A program made the position numbers and the translations under genes. 64,000 nt of DNA from Pontederia crassipes. Lineage: Eukaryota > Streptophyta > Magnoliopsida > Commelinales > Pontederiaceae. The notes beneath the pieces were generated by a model that saw only the letters and a program-made list of their open reading frames with translations, was not told where the DNA came from and did not search any database. Shown here one piece after another: positions 1-12,300 of the stretch; the stretch's first letter is position 1, and every line of letters starts with the position of its first letter. Where the stretch lies: contig CM060188.1 of the NCBI GenBank assembly GCA_030549335.1, positions 17,673,501 to 17,737,500 of the forward strand, in the 5' to 3' direction.

Positions 1-322
1 TGTTATGAAGAAGTTGACATGAACCACATAGTACAGTATATTCAAAACTCAAATTTACCAAGTAAATCTAGTTTCATTTTCCATATTTTTCATATAGCTC
101 TCTCAAATAAACTGACATTGGATTATTGAACTAGTCAACATGTATCTCCCACTTGGTGGTCATTAGAATTTTTTTAGGATCCAATTGATTAAAAACTGTT
201 GTATGTTACTCTTAAATCAAAGGATTTAATACTGAATGACTTTTTTTGGGAGAATAATGACTTAAAAACTTCAAAATTAGCTAGTTACAGCGGGAACTAA
301 TTTTATAACATATCTGTCATAC

Positions 323-3300
323 TTTGCTTGTCCAGTAGTTTATTCGTCGGTTGAGTGCATCAACAGGTATTCCAACAGCTGTTGCAAGGTTCTTAGAAGT
401 CCAACTGACGCAGGAAAGTGAATGTTAATTCGTGTTAAAAGGCACTAGATCTATGGAGAGTAGTATGGATGAAAATGTTCACCTTGCTTTGTCCTGAAAT
501 TGCATGATAATCACTGCATGTAATGGACTTACAGTAAATTGCACGTCCTTATCTTCAAATTGTAGTTCAAGCTGCAGCAGCATATGAGAAGTAAACATGT
601 TATATATGTTGATCATAAGAAGATGTTAAGAATATAAAATCATTGATGTTATTCTTCTTATCGGCTTAAGCTTTTAGAAAAAAATGATTAGAAAATCAAT
701 TTCAACATGTTATCAGAGGCCAAGAGTTCAAACCTTGTTAAGCTTTTACTAAAAAATATTTTCCTCCATTAGTTGTCCATGTGGTGGACCGTGGACTAAT
801 ATTAAATCAAAATTGTCACCGGCTCACATGTGAGGGTTGTTCCTCTTCCTACCGGTTTAAGCTTTTAGAAAAATTGATTATCACATCAATTTCAATGGAC
901 CCATGAAGTATAAAAGAAATATTAATCACAAAAGCAACAATATTTGCATAATAGCATAGCCAAAATTTAGGGGACAAGAGCTTCCTCAAAGATGAAACCA
1001 ACGCCTTCACAGATCTCTAACCTTTACAGTTCCAAGACTTTTCTTCCATAACAGTTTGCGTGGAGCTTTAATCTGATGGTACCTTTTGGCATAATCAGAT
1101 AGTAGTTGATCAACAGAATCAGGGATATTGAGAGACTCCGCCTGCAAATAGTATTGAGGACATGTATAATGTCATAATATATATAAATTGTTCCCTACAT
1201 AAAAGTCACTATCATAGAGAAAGAAACAAATTGACATGAACATCAACACCAAAATCATCATACAACAGCCATAATCAAATGGAGTATTCCATAAATATAA
1301 TGATCAAATGGAGTAAAAAATGCATTTGAAAATTACCCCACAGGGAGCTGGCTAGGCTGAAAGTTACCAGAAGGATATACAGCCTTATACTACAAGCAAA
1401 AGGAACAAAAATTCTTGAAGTAACAATATTGAAGTGAAAGAAAAACTTTTAGATGCATAATGATAACGCGGGTAAATTCAATTTTTCTGCCGACAAGTTT
1501 TAATCAAAGTATAAGTTACTTTTGAATTTGATTTTGAAGAAAAATGGAAGACATTATCACATACTATCCTGTCCATTTAATTGCAAACAACACTCTTCAA
1601 GACAAAAAGATCATGTGTGAGAAATCATATGCAGGATCATGCAAGATCATGCAGGATCTATTTTATTTTAGGAAGTTTTCCTTTTGACAATATATCGTAT
1701 TTATAAGAAATAGGTGCACATAGGTAGCTTTCCTATTCTTAACAAGCTGCCCCATAATTATGGGATTTGATTCCAGCCTTCCAGATTTCAACTTTCCTAA
1801 TATGTTTAAAGGTTCAACTGTTCAAGTCTTGTATATAAGTGGTTGAATAGACAGAAAATAATAGAGCTTTTGCTACAATTTTCCACATGGTATTTTTTTT
1901 GGGATTATTGTTTCTATCCTTCATTGCTATGAAGCTTGTGGCCTTCATTGCCAAGCAGTAATCCTTGCATTCTCGAAAGGATTGTTTATCTACATATTGT
2001 CATTCAAGATGTCCAAGATCCAGGAATTTACTACAGAAATTCAATTAGAAGAGGCAATCCAAATTCAACAATCTAGAGCATTGCAGAATATTCATGCCTC
2101 TTACAGGTTAGATGGGCAAACCTATATTGCTGCAGGAATGCAAAATGCATCGACAGTTCGACACCACTACCACAAGAGCCAAATGGTTTCAATCAAGATT
2201 AGATTGATAGGCTGAGATCACTGATTAATAGTCTTGGAGAATTTGAAAATTTTGAAGGTACTTGTTCTTTGGTGCATTCAGGTGAACTTCCATCTTCCAT
2301 TGGATTAAATGCCTCAAGTACAACCTTTACCAACTCCTGAATAATGGATTCAGGAGCTACTGATCACATGACTCATTTCTCCAATATTTTCTCAACCTAT
2401 ACCCTATGCCCAAGCAATAGAAAAATAGTCCAGCTGATGGATCCTTGACTACTGTAGCAGGATTTGGAGATGTCAAAATTAGTCCATCAATAATCCTAAG
2501 AAATGTTCTTCATGTTCCAAAATTATCCACAAATTTGATCTCTGTGCAAAAACTTACCCAAGATATATGTTGCAATGACATTTTTTATAATAATTATTAT
2601 ATATTTCAAGACGAGTTCTGGGAGGATGATTGGATATGCTAGAGAAAGGAATGGCATGTACTACCTTGAAACACCAAGTCAGTTGAACATGATTAAGGGC
2701 AAACAAAGCTCATTCTATCCAATAAAGACAAAGTTTTACTTCATCATTGTCGACTTGGACATCCATCCTTCAGGGGTATTAAAGTTCTATTTCCTTTTTT
2801 ATTTAAAGAGTTAGATATTGAAAGCTTTCATTGTGAGGTGTGTGAACTTGCTAAACACACGTGTCTCTTTTCCAATCAGCAATAAAAGAAGTTCTGTTCC
2901 TTTTTATCTCATTCATACAGACATCTGGGGACCATCTCCTATTTCTAGTGTTTCCGGGACACGATGGTTTGTCTCTTTTATTGATGATTGCACTCATGTT
3001 GCTTGGATTTTTTTGCTTAAACAAAAATCTGATCTTAGTATTGTGTTCCCAAGGTTTTGTATGATCAACAATCAGTTTGGTGTTAAAATACAAAAGATTA
3101 GGTCTGACAATGCAAGAGACTACTTTAACCAATTTCTTACTCCATATTTTCAGAAAGAAGGATAATACATGAGTCCTCTTGTGTTAATACTCCACAACAA
3201 AATGGGATAGCAGAGAGGAAAAATAGAGATCTCCTTGAGAAGACTAGAGCCTTATTGTTTCATAATCATGTTCCTAAGATGTTTTGAGGAGATACAATTC

Positions 3301-6300
3301 TTACATCCACCTATTTGATAAATCGTTTGCCTTCAAGAGTTTTAAATTTTAAGGGTCCTATGGATATGCTATCAACGTTCTATCCTGATGTGAGCACTAC
3401 AAACAATCTGATTCTCAAAATTTTTGGATGTGTGTCATTTGTTCATGTTCATAGTCCTAATAAAGAAAAATTAGACCCAAGGGATCTCAAATGTATTTTT
3501 GTGGGTTATTCTTTAACTCAAAAAGGTTACAAATGTTTATCATCCTCCATCAAAAAAATTCTATATCTCAATGGATGTCACATTCAATGAATAATAGCCT
3601 TACTTCCTTAATCCTCATCTTCAGGGGGAGAATTCTAATATAGAAGATAAGGAAGATTCCTTATTTGATTTGTTCTCAATTCCTTTATCTGAAATACCAA
3701 ATTCCACACCTTTGTGTTCTAATCGGACGCCTAAGAATTCTTTTGAACTTGGGGTTGAACCAATTGTTGAAACCCATGTGCATGAATCTGTGAATGAAAC
3801 AACAAATGCACCACATATAGAAGCCAATTCTGCCTCTAATAATGTGAGATTCGACAAGGTGTACACAAGGAGAAATGCAAATGTTCCTGAACCTATGCAG
3901 ATCCAAGAGTCCAACTCAAATTCTTTGAATGAGGTAAACACTCCTGAAACAACACTGCAAGAATCTGAACCTTATGTTGACAATCTCGAACAAGACCTTC
4001 CAATTGCTATTAGAAAAGGAACTAGAAAATGCACAAAGCAACCGGTGTACCCTCTTGCAAACTTCTTATCATTTAAGAATTTCTCTTCAACACATAGAGC
4101 GTTTCTTGTAAGCCTAAATTCTATAACCCTACCTACTACTTTATCTGAGGCTTTATCCAATGAGAAATGGAAACAAGCTATGAATGCAGAGATAGAGGCA
4201 TTAGAAAAGAACAAGACATGGAAGTTATTGAAGCTACCTTAAAGAAAAAAGACAGTAGGCTGCAAATAAGTATATGCAGTAAGCTAATGGATCAATTGAG
4301 AGATACAAGACAAGGCTGGTAGCCAAGGGGTATACACAAACATATGGAATTGATTATCTAGAGACATTTTCTCTAGTTGCAAAGATGAATATAGTTAGAG
4401 TGTTGCTATCATTAGCTGCTAATTGTGGTTGGAAGTTGCATCAATTTGATGTCAAGAATGTCTTTTTACATGGAGAGTTAGAAGAAGAGATCTACATGGA
4501 GGTTCTACCGGAATATAACAGGAATTTGGCTGCACAAACTGGTTGTAAGCTGAAAAAGGCATTGTATGGCCTTAAACAATCACCACGAGCATGGTTTGAA
4601 ATGTTTGCAAGAGTTATGCTAGCCATGGAATACAAACAAAATCAAGGGGATCACACGTTATTTATTAAGCACTCTTCTTCGGGGAATGTTACAGTCCTCT
4701 TGGTGTATGTTGATGACATAATTATTACAATAAATGATATCAAGGAACAAGAAGCCTTGAGTCAATACTTGGCTAAAGAGTTTGAGATTAAGGCATTAGG
4801 GAGGTTGAAATATTTTCTCGGAAGTAATTGGATTAATATTCCGTGTATTAGGCCACCTCACTGGTCAAGAGCTTCTTGGAGCCAAAGTTGTAGCATCATT
4901 GCTTATGTTTGCTACAGTGTCTGGTATTCTCATGGCGCTCTTTCTTAATACTTCTGGAGGTGCATGGGATAATGCAAAGAAATATATAGAGACTGGTGCA
5001 CTTGGAGGCAAAGGTAGTGACTGTCACAAAGCAGCAGTGACTGGTGATACGTAAGTCTGCTAAGCCTTCTTAGTATATGTTCTCGTTTTTCTTGTTCCTT
5101 TCTTTCCATTTTTTATGCACTCAAACATGCCAGCATATTCTTCCAGGATGATGAGGTTGCTTTTGAGTTTTGACAGTTATAGTTTCTTACTTTCTTTCTG
5201 TACACACGAACAATGGTTTTTAGAATAAGAATTAGAATGCATAGCATGGAGAGAGATTAGTAGCACATTAACAAAATTAATGTAAATGCAGAGTATGCTT
5301 TCATTCGAGTCTAGCTCAACTAATCATTTTTATCTTTTGGTAATTGCCCCCTTAAAAAAAGGTAACCGCTGATTCTTGTTCTTACTTTATTTGGAATTTT
5401 GGATATTTTTTCTTCCTCCCAGTTATCCATATGTGGGGTATATTTTACTTCATTGAATTGATAAAGGAATGCTCAATTATGGAACACTGAATTTTATGAA
5501 ACTATAAGTAAATTGATAGGAGAGACCTGAATTTTAGACATAAGACACATTCACGAAGCCTTCCATATACTTTGTGTTCATCCAGTATGCTGACAGAATG
5601 CTGTTCACCCAATATTCCATGTTTGAAGTACACAACTATTTTCACATTCTTGAAGTTTTCGGATCCTACCACATAAAATTAAGCACCACTCACTCTTATC
5701 TCCAACTTATGTGCAATATATTCCCAAACAAAGATGTATGTTTCCTAGGTGTCTGTTTTTTTCAAGATGCAAGGCAGATAGGACTTCCAATAAGATTGTA
5801 GAACTGCAAACAGTATAGTGGCCTGATTTTTGGTAATACAATGTGTAGAGCATAACTCATGAAATATAAAATGTTGCTGACCTTATCAAATGAAAATTGT
5901 ATGTGGTGCAACATTTGGTTTTGGATTTTGCTCGTTCAGAGAAAAAAAAGGAACAACATGTCATGCACCTTAATTTTGTTTTGTTCTTTTTTCCTATCGG
6001 GAACTCCGCCTATGTTTTATAGCCGGTCCCAAGCTCGGATAAAGGAGGAGGGTTGTGTTAGGCCCCGACAGCCAGCGTAAAATCCTGTCGAATCTTATGA
6101 ACATGGATCAAGTAGTATGATCCATGTAGCCGACCCTACCTAGTGGGATAAGGCTTTGTTGTTGTTGTTGTGGAAGTTGCTCACTCTAAGAAGAAAATTT
6201 TTATCTCTCAACAAAAGTATATCTCAGACCTTCTCAAAGAAACTGGTAAAACAACATGCAAACCAGCAAGTACTCCCATGGAACCAAATCTTAAACTTGG

Positions 6301-9300
6301 GACAGCAGATCAAAATGTTGGAGTAGATAGAGAAATGTATTAATGCCTTGTGGGAAAACTTATTTACTTATCTCATACAAGGTCAGATATTGCATATGCA
6401 TTGAGTGTGATTAGTCAATTTATGCATAATCCGAAGGAAGTTCATTTGCAAGCAGCTTATAGAGTGTTACACTATCTTAAGGGAACACTAGGAAAAGGCA
6501 TTCTATTTAGAAGGAATGGAAACTTAATACTTGAAGCATACATGCTGATTTTGCTAGATCAATTGTTGATAGAAGGTCAACTTCATAATATTGCACATTT
6601 CTTGGTGGAAACCTTGTGATATGGAGAAGTAAAAAACAAAATGTGGTAGCTCGTTCAAGTGCAGAGGCAGAATTTAGAGCCATGGCTCAAGGTATGTGTG
6701 AACTACTTTGGTTGAAGATCATTCTTCAAGATTTGAAGATTAAGTGGGAAGGTCCCATGAGACTCTATTGTGACAATAAGTCTACAATCAGTATTGCTCA
6801 CAATCCAGTACAACATGATCAGATGAAGCACATTGAAATTGATAGGCACTTTATCAAAAAGAAATTGGACAACGGACTCATATGCACATCTTATGTGTCT
6901 ACGCATAGTCAACTTGCTGATGTCCTTATCAAGAGTTTAAGTAACTCCACTTTTCAGGTTATTTTATCCAAGCTGGGAATGGACAATACCTATTCACTAG
7001 TTTATAAGAAATAGAAGCACACAAGTAGCTTTCCTATTCCTAGCAGGCTGCCCCATAATTATGGGATTTGGTTCAGCCTTCCAGCTTTCAACTTTCCTAA
7101 TATGTTTAAAGGTTCAAATCTTGTATATAAGTGGTTGAATAGACAGAAAATAATAGAGCTTTTGCTACAATTTTCCACATCATGTGTTTCTCTACAATAT
7201 ACATAATGGCACAAATGGAGTGTGCTCATGTCTCTCCCAGTCAAGATGAAAAAAGCAAGTTTGATTTTTATAGGCATTTTTATTGCATCAGCTTTCTTTG
7301 TGATAAAACTGGTGCAGTCTCATGAACTCAGCTTACATGTTTTATTACACAACTCATCTCTCTTCAGTCTACAATAACACATCAAAACGCCTAGGGTAGG
7401 TGTCAACTATAGCAAATTCAAACATGACACGAATGAGGAACGTCGGTGATAGAGATCTTTTGCACAAACATTACTTAGTACATAAATGTTCTCAAGAGAG
7501 AGTTAGCATAATGTTCTTGGCTGGAACAAGTTGCAATCCTCCATTTCTTTTAAATATATAGATTTGTTTTTTATCCTGTCTGGTAATTAATTCAAGAAGC
7601 AAAATTTATCTTTTAACATCGAATTAGTGTAGTTTGACAGGTGTCAGGCCTGCCCTCCAATTGAGTTCAAGAACAAATTAGAATGGACAAATTCCAATAC
7701 TTTAAACTAGAACTCCTGACATTTGAAGGTGTTTGATATGGAAATTCACAATTTTGGAAAGCACCGATCAATCCATTGTTCCTACAATTACTTTCCACAT
7801 TAATTAAATTACTACAATCCTAATCTGAGGAGTTTTGCCTTTATGTCAAATGCACCTGGAACTTACTAGAAAGACAGTTGTGCACATGTGATGTATCACA
7901 AAATTACTTTTATGGTCTTTTGCAATGGTAACTAGTCTTTAGTTGTGGTCCTTGATGAATGAATATTGCTTTAGCCTATTTCTCATAAGCAAATAATTTA
8001 ATTAGGGTTTAGGAGTAGAGTAACTTAGTAGATCTCGGTTAACATGATTTGCCAATCAAAAGGCAGAACATCTTCCACATTTATCAACAAAACATGCTTT
8101 AAAGTTGATACCTGAACTGTTGGCCAAAAATTTGAAGATATTATTGTAGAATCAACAAGATCAAGTGAAGCACTTGTATTTACTTCATCCGAACCTGCAA
8201 AACCAGAAGTTATTACAAGAACTGGACATCCATGGCAGGCAATGTGGATAGAAAATGTCAAATTTACCTGCAACAGTTGGCGTTGATACAGATGCTTTGA
8301 TATTGGTATTTGTTCTCTTTGAATCAATCAGATCATTAAGCATAATTTCACATTTTTGCATGCTGCTTTCACCAAAATGTATCTATTAAGAAAAGAAAAT
8401 TATATGATCAATCTACAAGGCCAAATCGGACTTCACTAAAAAGGAATTTTCTGGTCAATTCTCATTGCATATGATTTACTAGACTCCGCAAAAAAAAATA
8501 GCTACCTTAAGGAGCTCTAATGTACGTATCTCTGAGTCAATATCATAATCTGATTTGCTTAGAAGCTTTTCCGCTAACATTACACGATATTCACTAACTA
8601 ATTGATCCTTGGAGCCAATTAAACTAACAATCATGCCAAGAATGTCAATCTTCCTTCTGTTCCTGCTGCCTTTTGAAGGGTCTGCCTCTACTGGGTCAGG
8701 TTCCCATCTGTTGAACACAGAGATGATTAGTAGGAAGACAAATATTTTGCTCAAATACAACCTAAGATTTCTAATAAATGAAAATCTAGGCATTTCTCAA
8801 GAAAAAATAAGAGCAAAACAAAGGTTAAAACCCAAAAGGAAATCTTCTAATCATAGGGCACATAGGGTAATTGGATGATATATTTAGGATGTGTGTGTAT
8901 ATACACAAGAAAACCTTTACCTCTCCGAATTTATCCATGCTTGCTTGTCATCGGAGATTATATCATCATCATAATCAACACTCTCTTGGTTCTCTGCATC
9001 TCTATTTAGCTCCTCGAGGAGACTATCACCAGCATTTCCAGTGCCACTGGAATTTCCCCCTGTCCCATCAGTAAGCATAGTCACAATGCATTTTATGGTA
9101 TCCTTTCGTCCCCTCAAATAATCCCTAATTGGTTCACCAACTGCCTCCAGAAATACACCAGTAGGATCTATTGTCCTAAGGGCCTTGATAGTGGAGACAT
9201 ATTGGTGCAGTATATCATTGGTTGATGCACCAGCAGTGAGCAAACGATGTCGTAAGGAAGAAATGAATGAGTCAGCAAGTTTTGAATGTTGCCCAGTGTA

Positions 9301-12300
9301 CTCAAGACAATGTTTCAAATCTTCTATTGTGGGTGAACTGAAAAGTTTCAGTACTAAATATCAGAAAATACAAAATTTGTTAAAATATAAAAAAACAAGA
9401 CTGGAAAAGGAGACAGACATGATTAGAAAATGTATATGGCGTTTATTGTCTATTACATAAAGTTGCTTTGGTATTCAAAAAGCATTCATCGCCCTATTAT
9501 GGGTACAAAATTACAAAATAACATCTCTAGACAGATGATTCTGGAGGGCATGAAGGAGAGATTTGGTAAGATGAGAATGTTAAATTCATGTTCATGTAAG
9601 AGATGAAAGAAGAGCAGTAATATCCATATGTAAGTTGCATGCAAGGGAAAATACACAAGAGATCTCAAACGAGGAAGCTACACATGCTTTTCCACTGTTA
9701 TGAAATAACAGGTTCATCATAAAATGATGAGATATACACTTTCTGTGACTTGTCTGTTTTGATTACTTTAACACAGAAACCAATTTTGACACGAACAAGA
9801 AGCAAGAAAGAAACCTGTCAGGATAATCCACAATAATCTCAAAGAGTTTGCCAATTCTAAGATCCTGCAAAGTCTCATAAGCAAAATATTCAAGGCGCAA
9901 TTGCCATCTCACTAGTCCTTCCGAAGGTATTTCACCTCCCGAGTAAGATGTAGATGGAGCCAAAGGTGACTTAAGAATACATGCTCCAGCACCTTTGCTA
10001 GAGGAATCACCTAAATATGTGAGAAGAGCAGATAGGAACTTGAGAGGAACAGCCTAAACAAAGAAAAAGGATTAGACAAGCTTCAGTAAGTAAGAAAGTA
10101 AATATATAATGAGGTAATAATAAAAAATGAACCCCATATATGACAGCATCCCAAGTTTGATTCGAACTACCAAAATTGCTTCATATCTTATGGTTTATAC
10201 ATGACATTCAAACATAGGGGAGATGCGACCACTATCACATTGGCAGCAAGCAGTCAAATATAATTTTTTTTAGCAGAGCAGTCAAATATAATTGGCAACT
10301 CAGTCAGTAAAGTTAACAATGTTTTATAACATATGAGGCCAGATATGTATAAAAGTTAACAAGTCTTGTGAAAACCCTGAATTATCAGCATAGTAATAGG
10401 CAATTATATATGTACTAAAAGATTACATTACATCAGATATGAAAGCACCTTGATCCACTCCTTAATAGACCCTAGAACAGGGTTCCTGTAATCATCACCA
10501 GCCAAGTCATGAACCTTTGCCTATTGGAAAAGACAAATAAATTAGCAGAGTACGATTAATCTGAGAACATTAAACTTGTTAGAGTTTAAGCCATTGAACA
10601 GAAGATAACAGAAAATGAAATTAAAAAAATGGTACTAACCTTCAGGAGTAAAAAGATGGCGGAGGCATATGCATCTTCAGTCATAGAAGCAAGACCAAGA
10701 TTTCTGAGATCCCGAACTACTTTCCCGATGCTTTTAACAAAGTTATCATTCATTGAGATGGAGGATTCATGATTGCATCCATCAATATCCATTTCACCAA
10801 TCTCAGAGGATCTCCTAAGCTGCTGCCTGAAAGAAGGATCATCAACTTCAAATTCACAAGCATCCTCTGGATCCGCATCGATCATATTACTTAATTCTTC
10901 CAGCTTTTGCTTGAAATATAAATGAAGTATATCTAAAGCAAGAAAACAACATAAGATCTTCTCAGCTATCAAGAAATATCTAAGTCATAAGCAAGCCGTG
11001 CATAACAGTAGAACCAAGACTTTTGGGCGATTAACTGACAAACATAATTTCCTACGTCCAAAAACTTGTGATAAAGTGAATTTGCTTCCGATAACCATGT
11101 TAGCTAGCTTTCTAACAAATGAATATAACTTTTGGTACATAGAAAAGAGAGAATGCAGACACTTGTAGAATCAAGGTGGCAAAACAAATGGCCTGAAACA
11201 TTAAACAAATTAGACAAATTGAAAACCAAATATGTTTAAGATGTAGAATTCTAAAAGAAATTATGGCCAGGTAATTTCGCAAAACTCGTGATTTTTTACT
11301 CTTATGTTTTTTTAAGGTAAACATGATTTATTCAGGTGCAGTTCCTCAGAAAGAATGCAGTACTGACAGGCTCCCACTAAAATTGACCCCAATTTTGGGC
11401 CTAATAGAATGTTAGCTCCATATCCATAAACCTTTCAAGAGTGAGGACCAAACAATGTCAACGACTATTGTTGTAACATTATTTATTTTGCATCACAATA
11501 TACTTTTAGATAGCTATGCCAGAGTCCAAGTCTGCTAAAAGGTTTATGAACGGATCCTGAGACACACACACATATTGATGAAGTCCTTAGACAGAATCAT
11601 ATGTCCAAAAAAGGCCTGCAATTCATCAGTTTTACAGAGTAATTTCTCGAATTAAATCTGAAACATTTACCAGGAAATTGTCTAGGAAATGTGGTCAGAA
11701 GAACTGAAGACACCATTAACTGGTACTTAAGAGTAAGGTTAAATTCCAGAGGATATTCACACGCCCTTCCATTTCTTGTGATTACTTTTTTAGAAATCTC
11801 AAGAGCTTGAAGAAGCACCGCAATACATTTCTCCTGATAACATTTTTCCATGCATATATCTTCCAGTGACTTACTCAGCACTTCCTCAACCCAATTCTCC
11901 TGTAACAGAAATATTGTTTATCACATTTAAGTTAGTAGCAAAATCAGTACATTCAAGAACTTGATTATTGCATGTTCATCAACCAAACCACAGTTAAAAG
12001 GAGAGAGCGCAACATGTGTCTATCTCGACCATCTTGTAGCTAGTAATAATTTCAATTTATTTGATGAACAAAAATTGAAATTCAGAATATTCAAGGACAT
12101 GGTAATTGCATATCCATGGACAATAGACTGTTACAGATGAAGCAAGCATATGCCATCCAAACATAATATAAAAACTAAAAAAGAAGAAACTTTTCAGGTT
12201 TCTTCCATCAAAATATCCATATATATGTTTTCTATTTTCTTTGACCTTAGATCAAAATATCCATAAAAAAAGAAGTTGGAAGAAGCTATGAACATAGTGC

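Larger units (their letters stand above)
4825..6171 (+). mobile_element. Chimeric retroposon: H+-PPase exon + intron + SINE, inserted in copia RT
   Basis: This block interrupts the copia reverse transcriptase. GGAAG occurs on both sides (4820-4824 and 6172-6176), and removing the block with one GGAAG restores the RT reading context. From left to right it holds H+-pyrophosphatase coding sequence that begins abruptly, a GTAAGT splice donor, about 950 bp of AT-rich sequence resembling intron, then a SINE-like repeat ending in (TTG)n next to the right GGAAG. I infer a 5'-truncated read-through transcript copied back into DNA from the SINE tail. Recombination is possible, since a 5-bp duplication is short for LINE-mediated insertion. 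Confidence 0.7.
3670..6340 (+). pseudogene. Copia reverse transcriptase, interrupted by a 1.35-kb insertion
   Basis: A variable linker (3670-4140) leads into the RT start ([19 protein letters not shown], about 4153). The core contains [18 protein letters not shown] and an intact YVDD catalytic motif near 4706. The frame breaks at 4824, where foreign DNA (4825-6171) begins, and resumes at about 6172 with the expected downstream RT residues. There are also frameshifts around 4242-4385 and a stop near 6340. Confidence 0.87.
1616..7179 (+). mobile_element. Ty1/copia LTR retrotransposon, decayed, inside APC2 intron 11
   Basis: The element is flanked by a 5-bp target duplication TCATG (1611-1615 and 7180-7184). 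It starts TGTGAG and ends CCACA. The 5' LTR is followed directly by TGGTAT, the start of an initiator-tRNA-Met primer site, after which the match is lost in a T-run. Internal domains run gag/protease, integrase, reverse transcriptase, RNase H, the copia order. Stops and frameshifts interrupt every domain, and a 1.35-kb insertion splits the reverse transcriptase, so it is not autonomous. It lies antisense to APC2. The APC2 exons on either side (8112-8194 and 1022-1141) still join in frame, so it is presumably spliced out. Confidence 0.93.
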
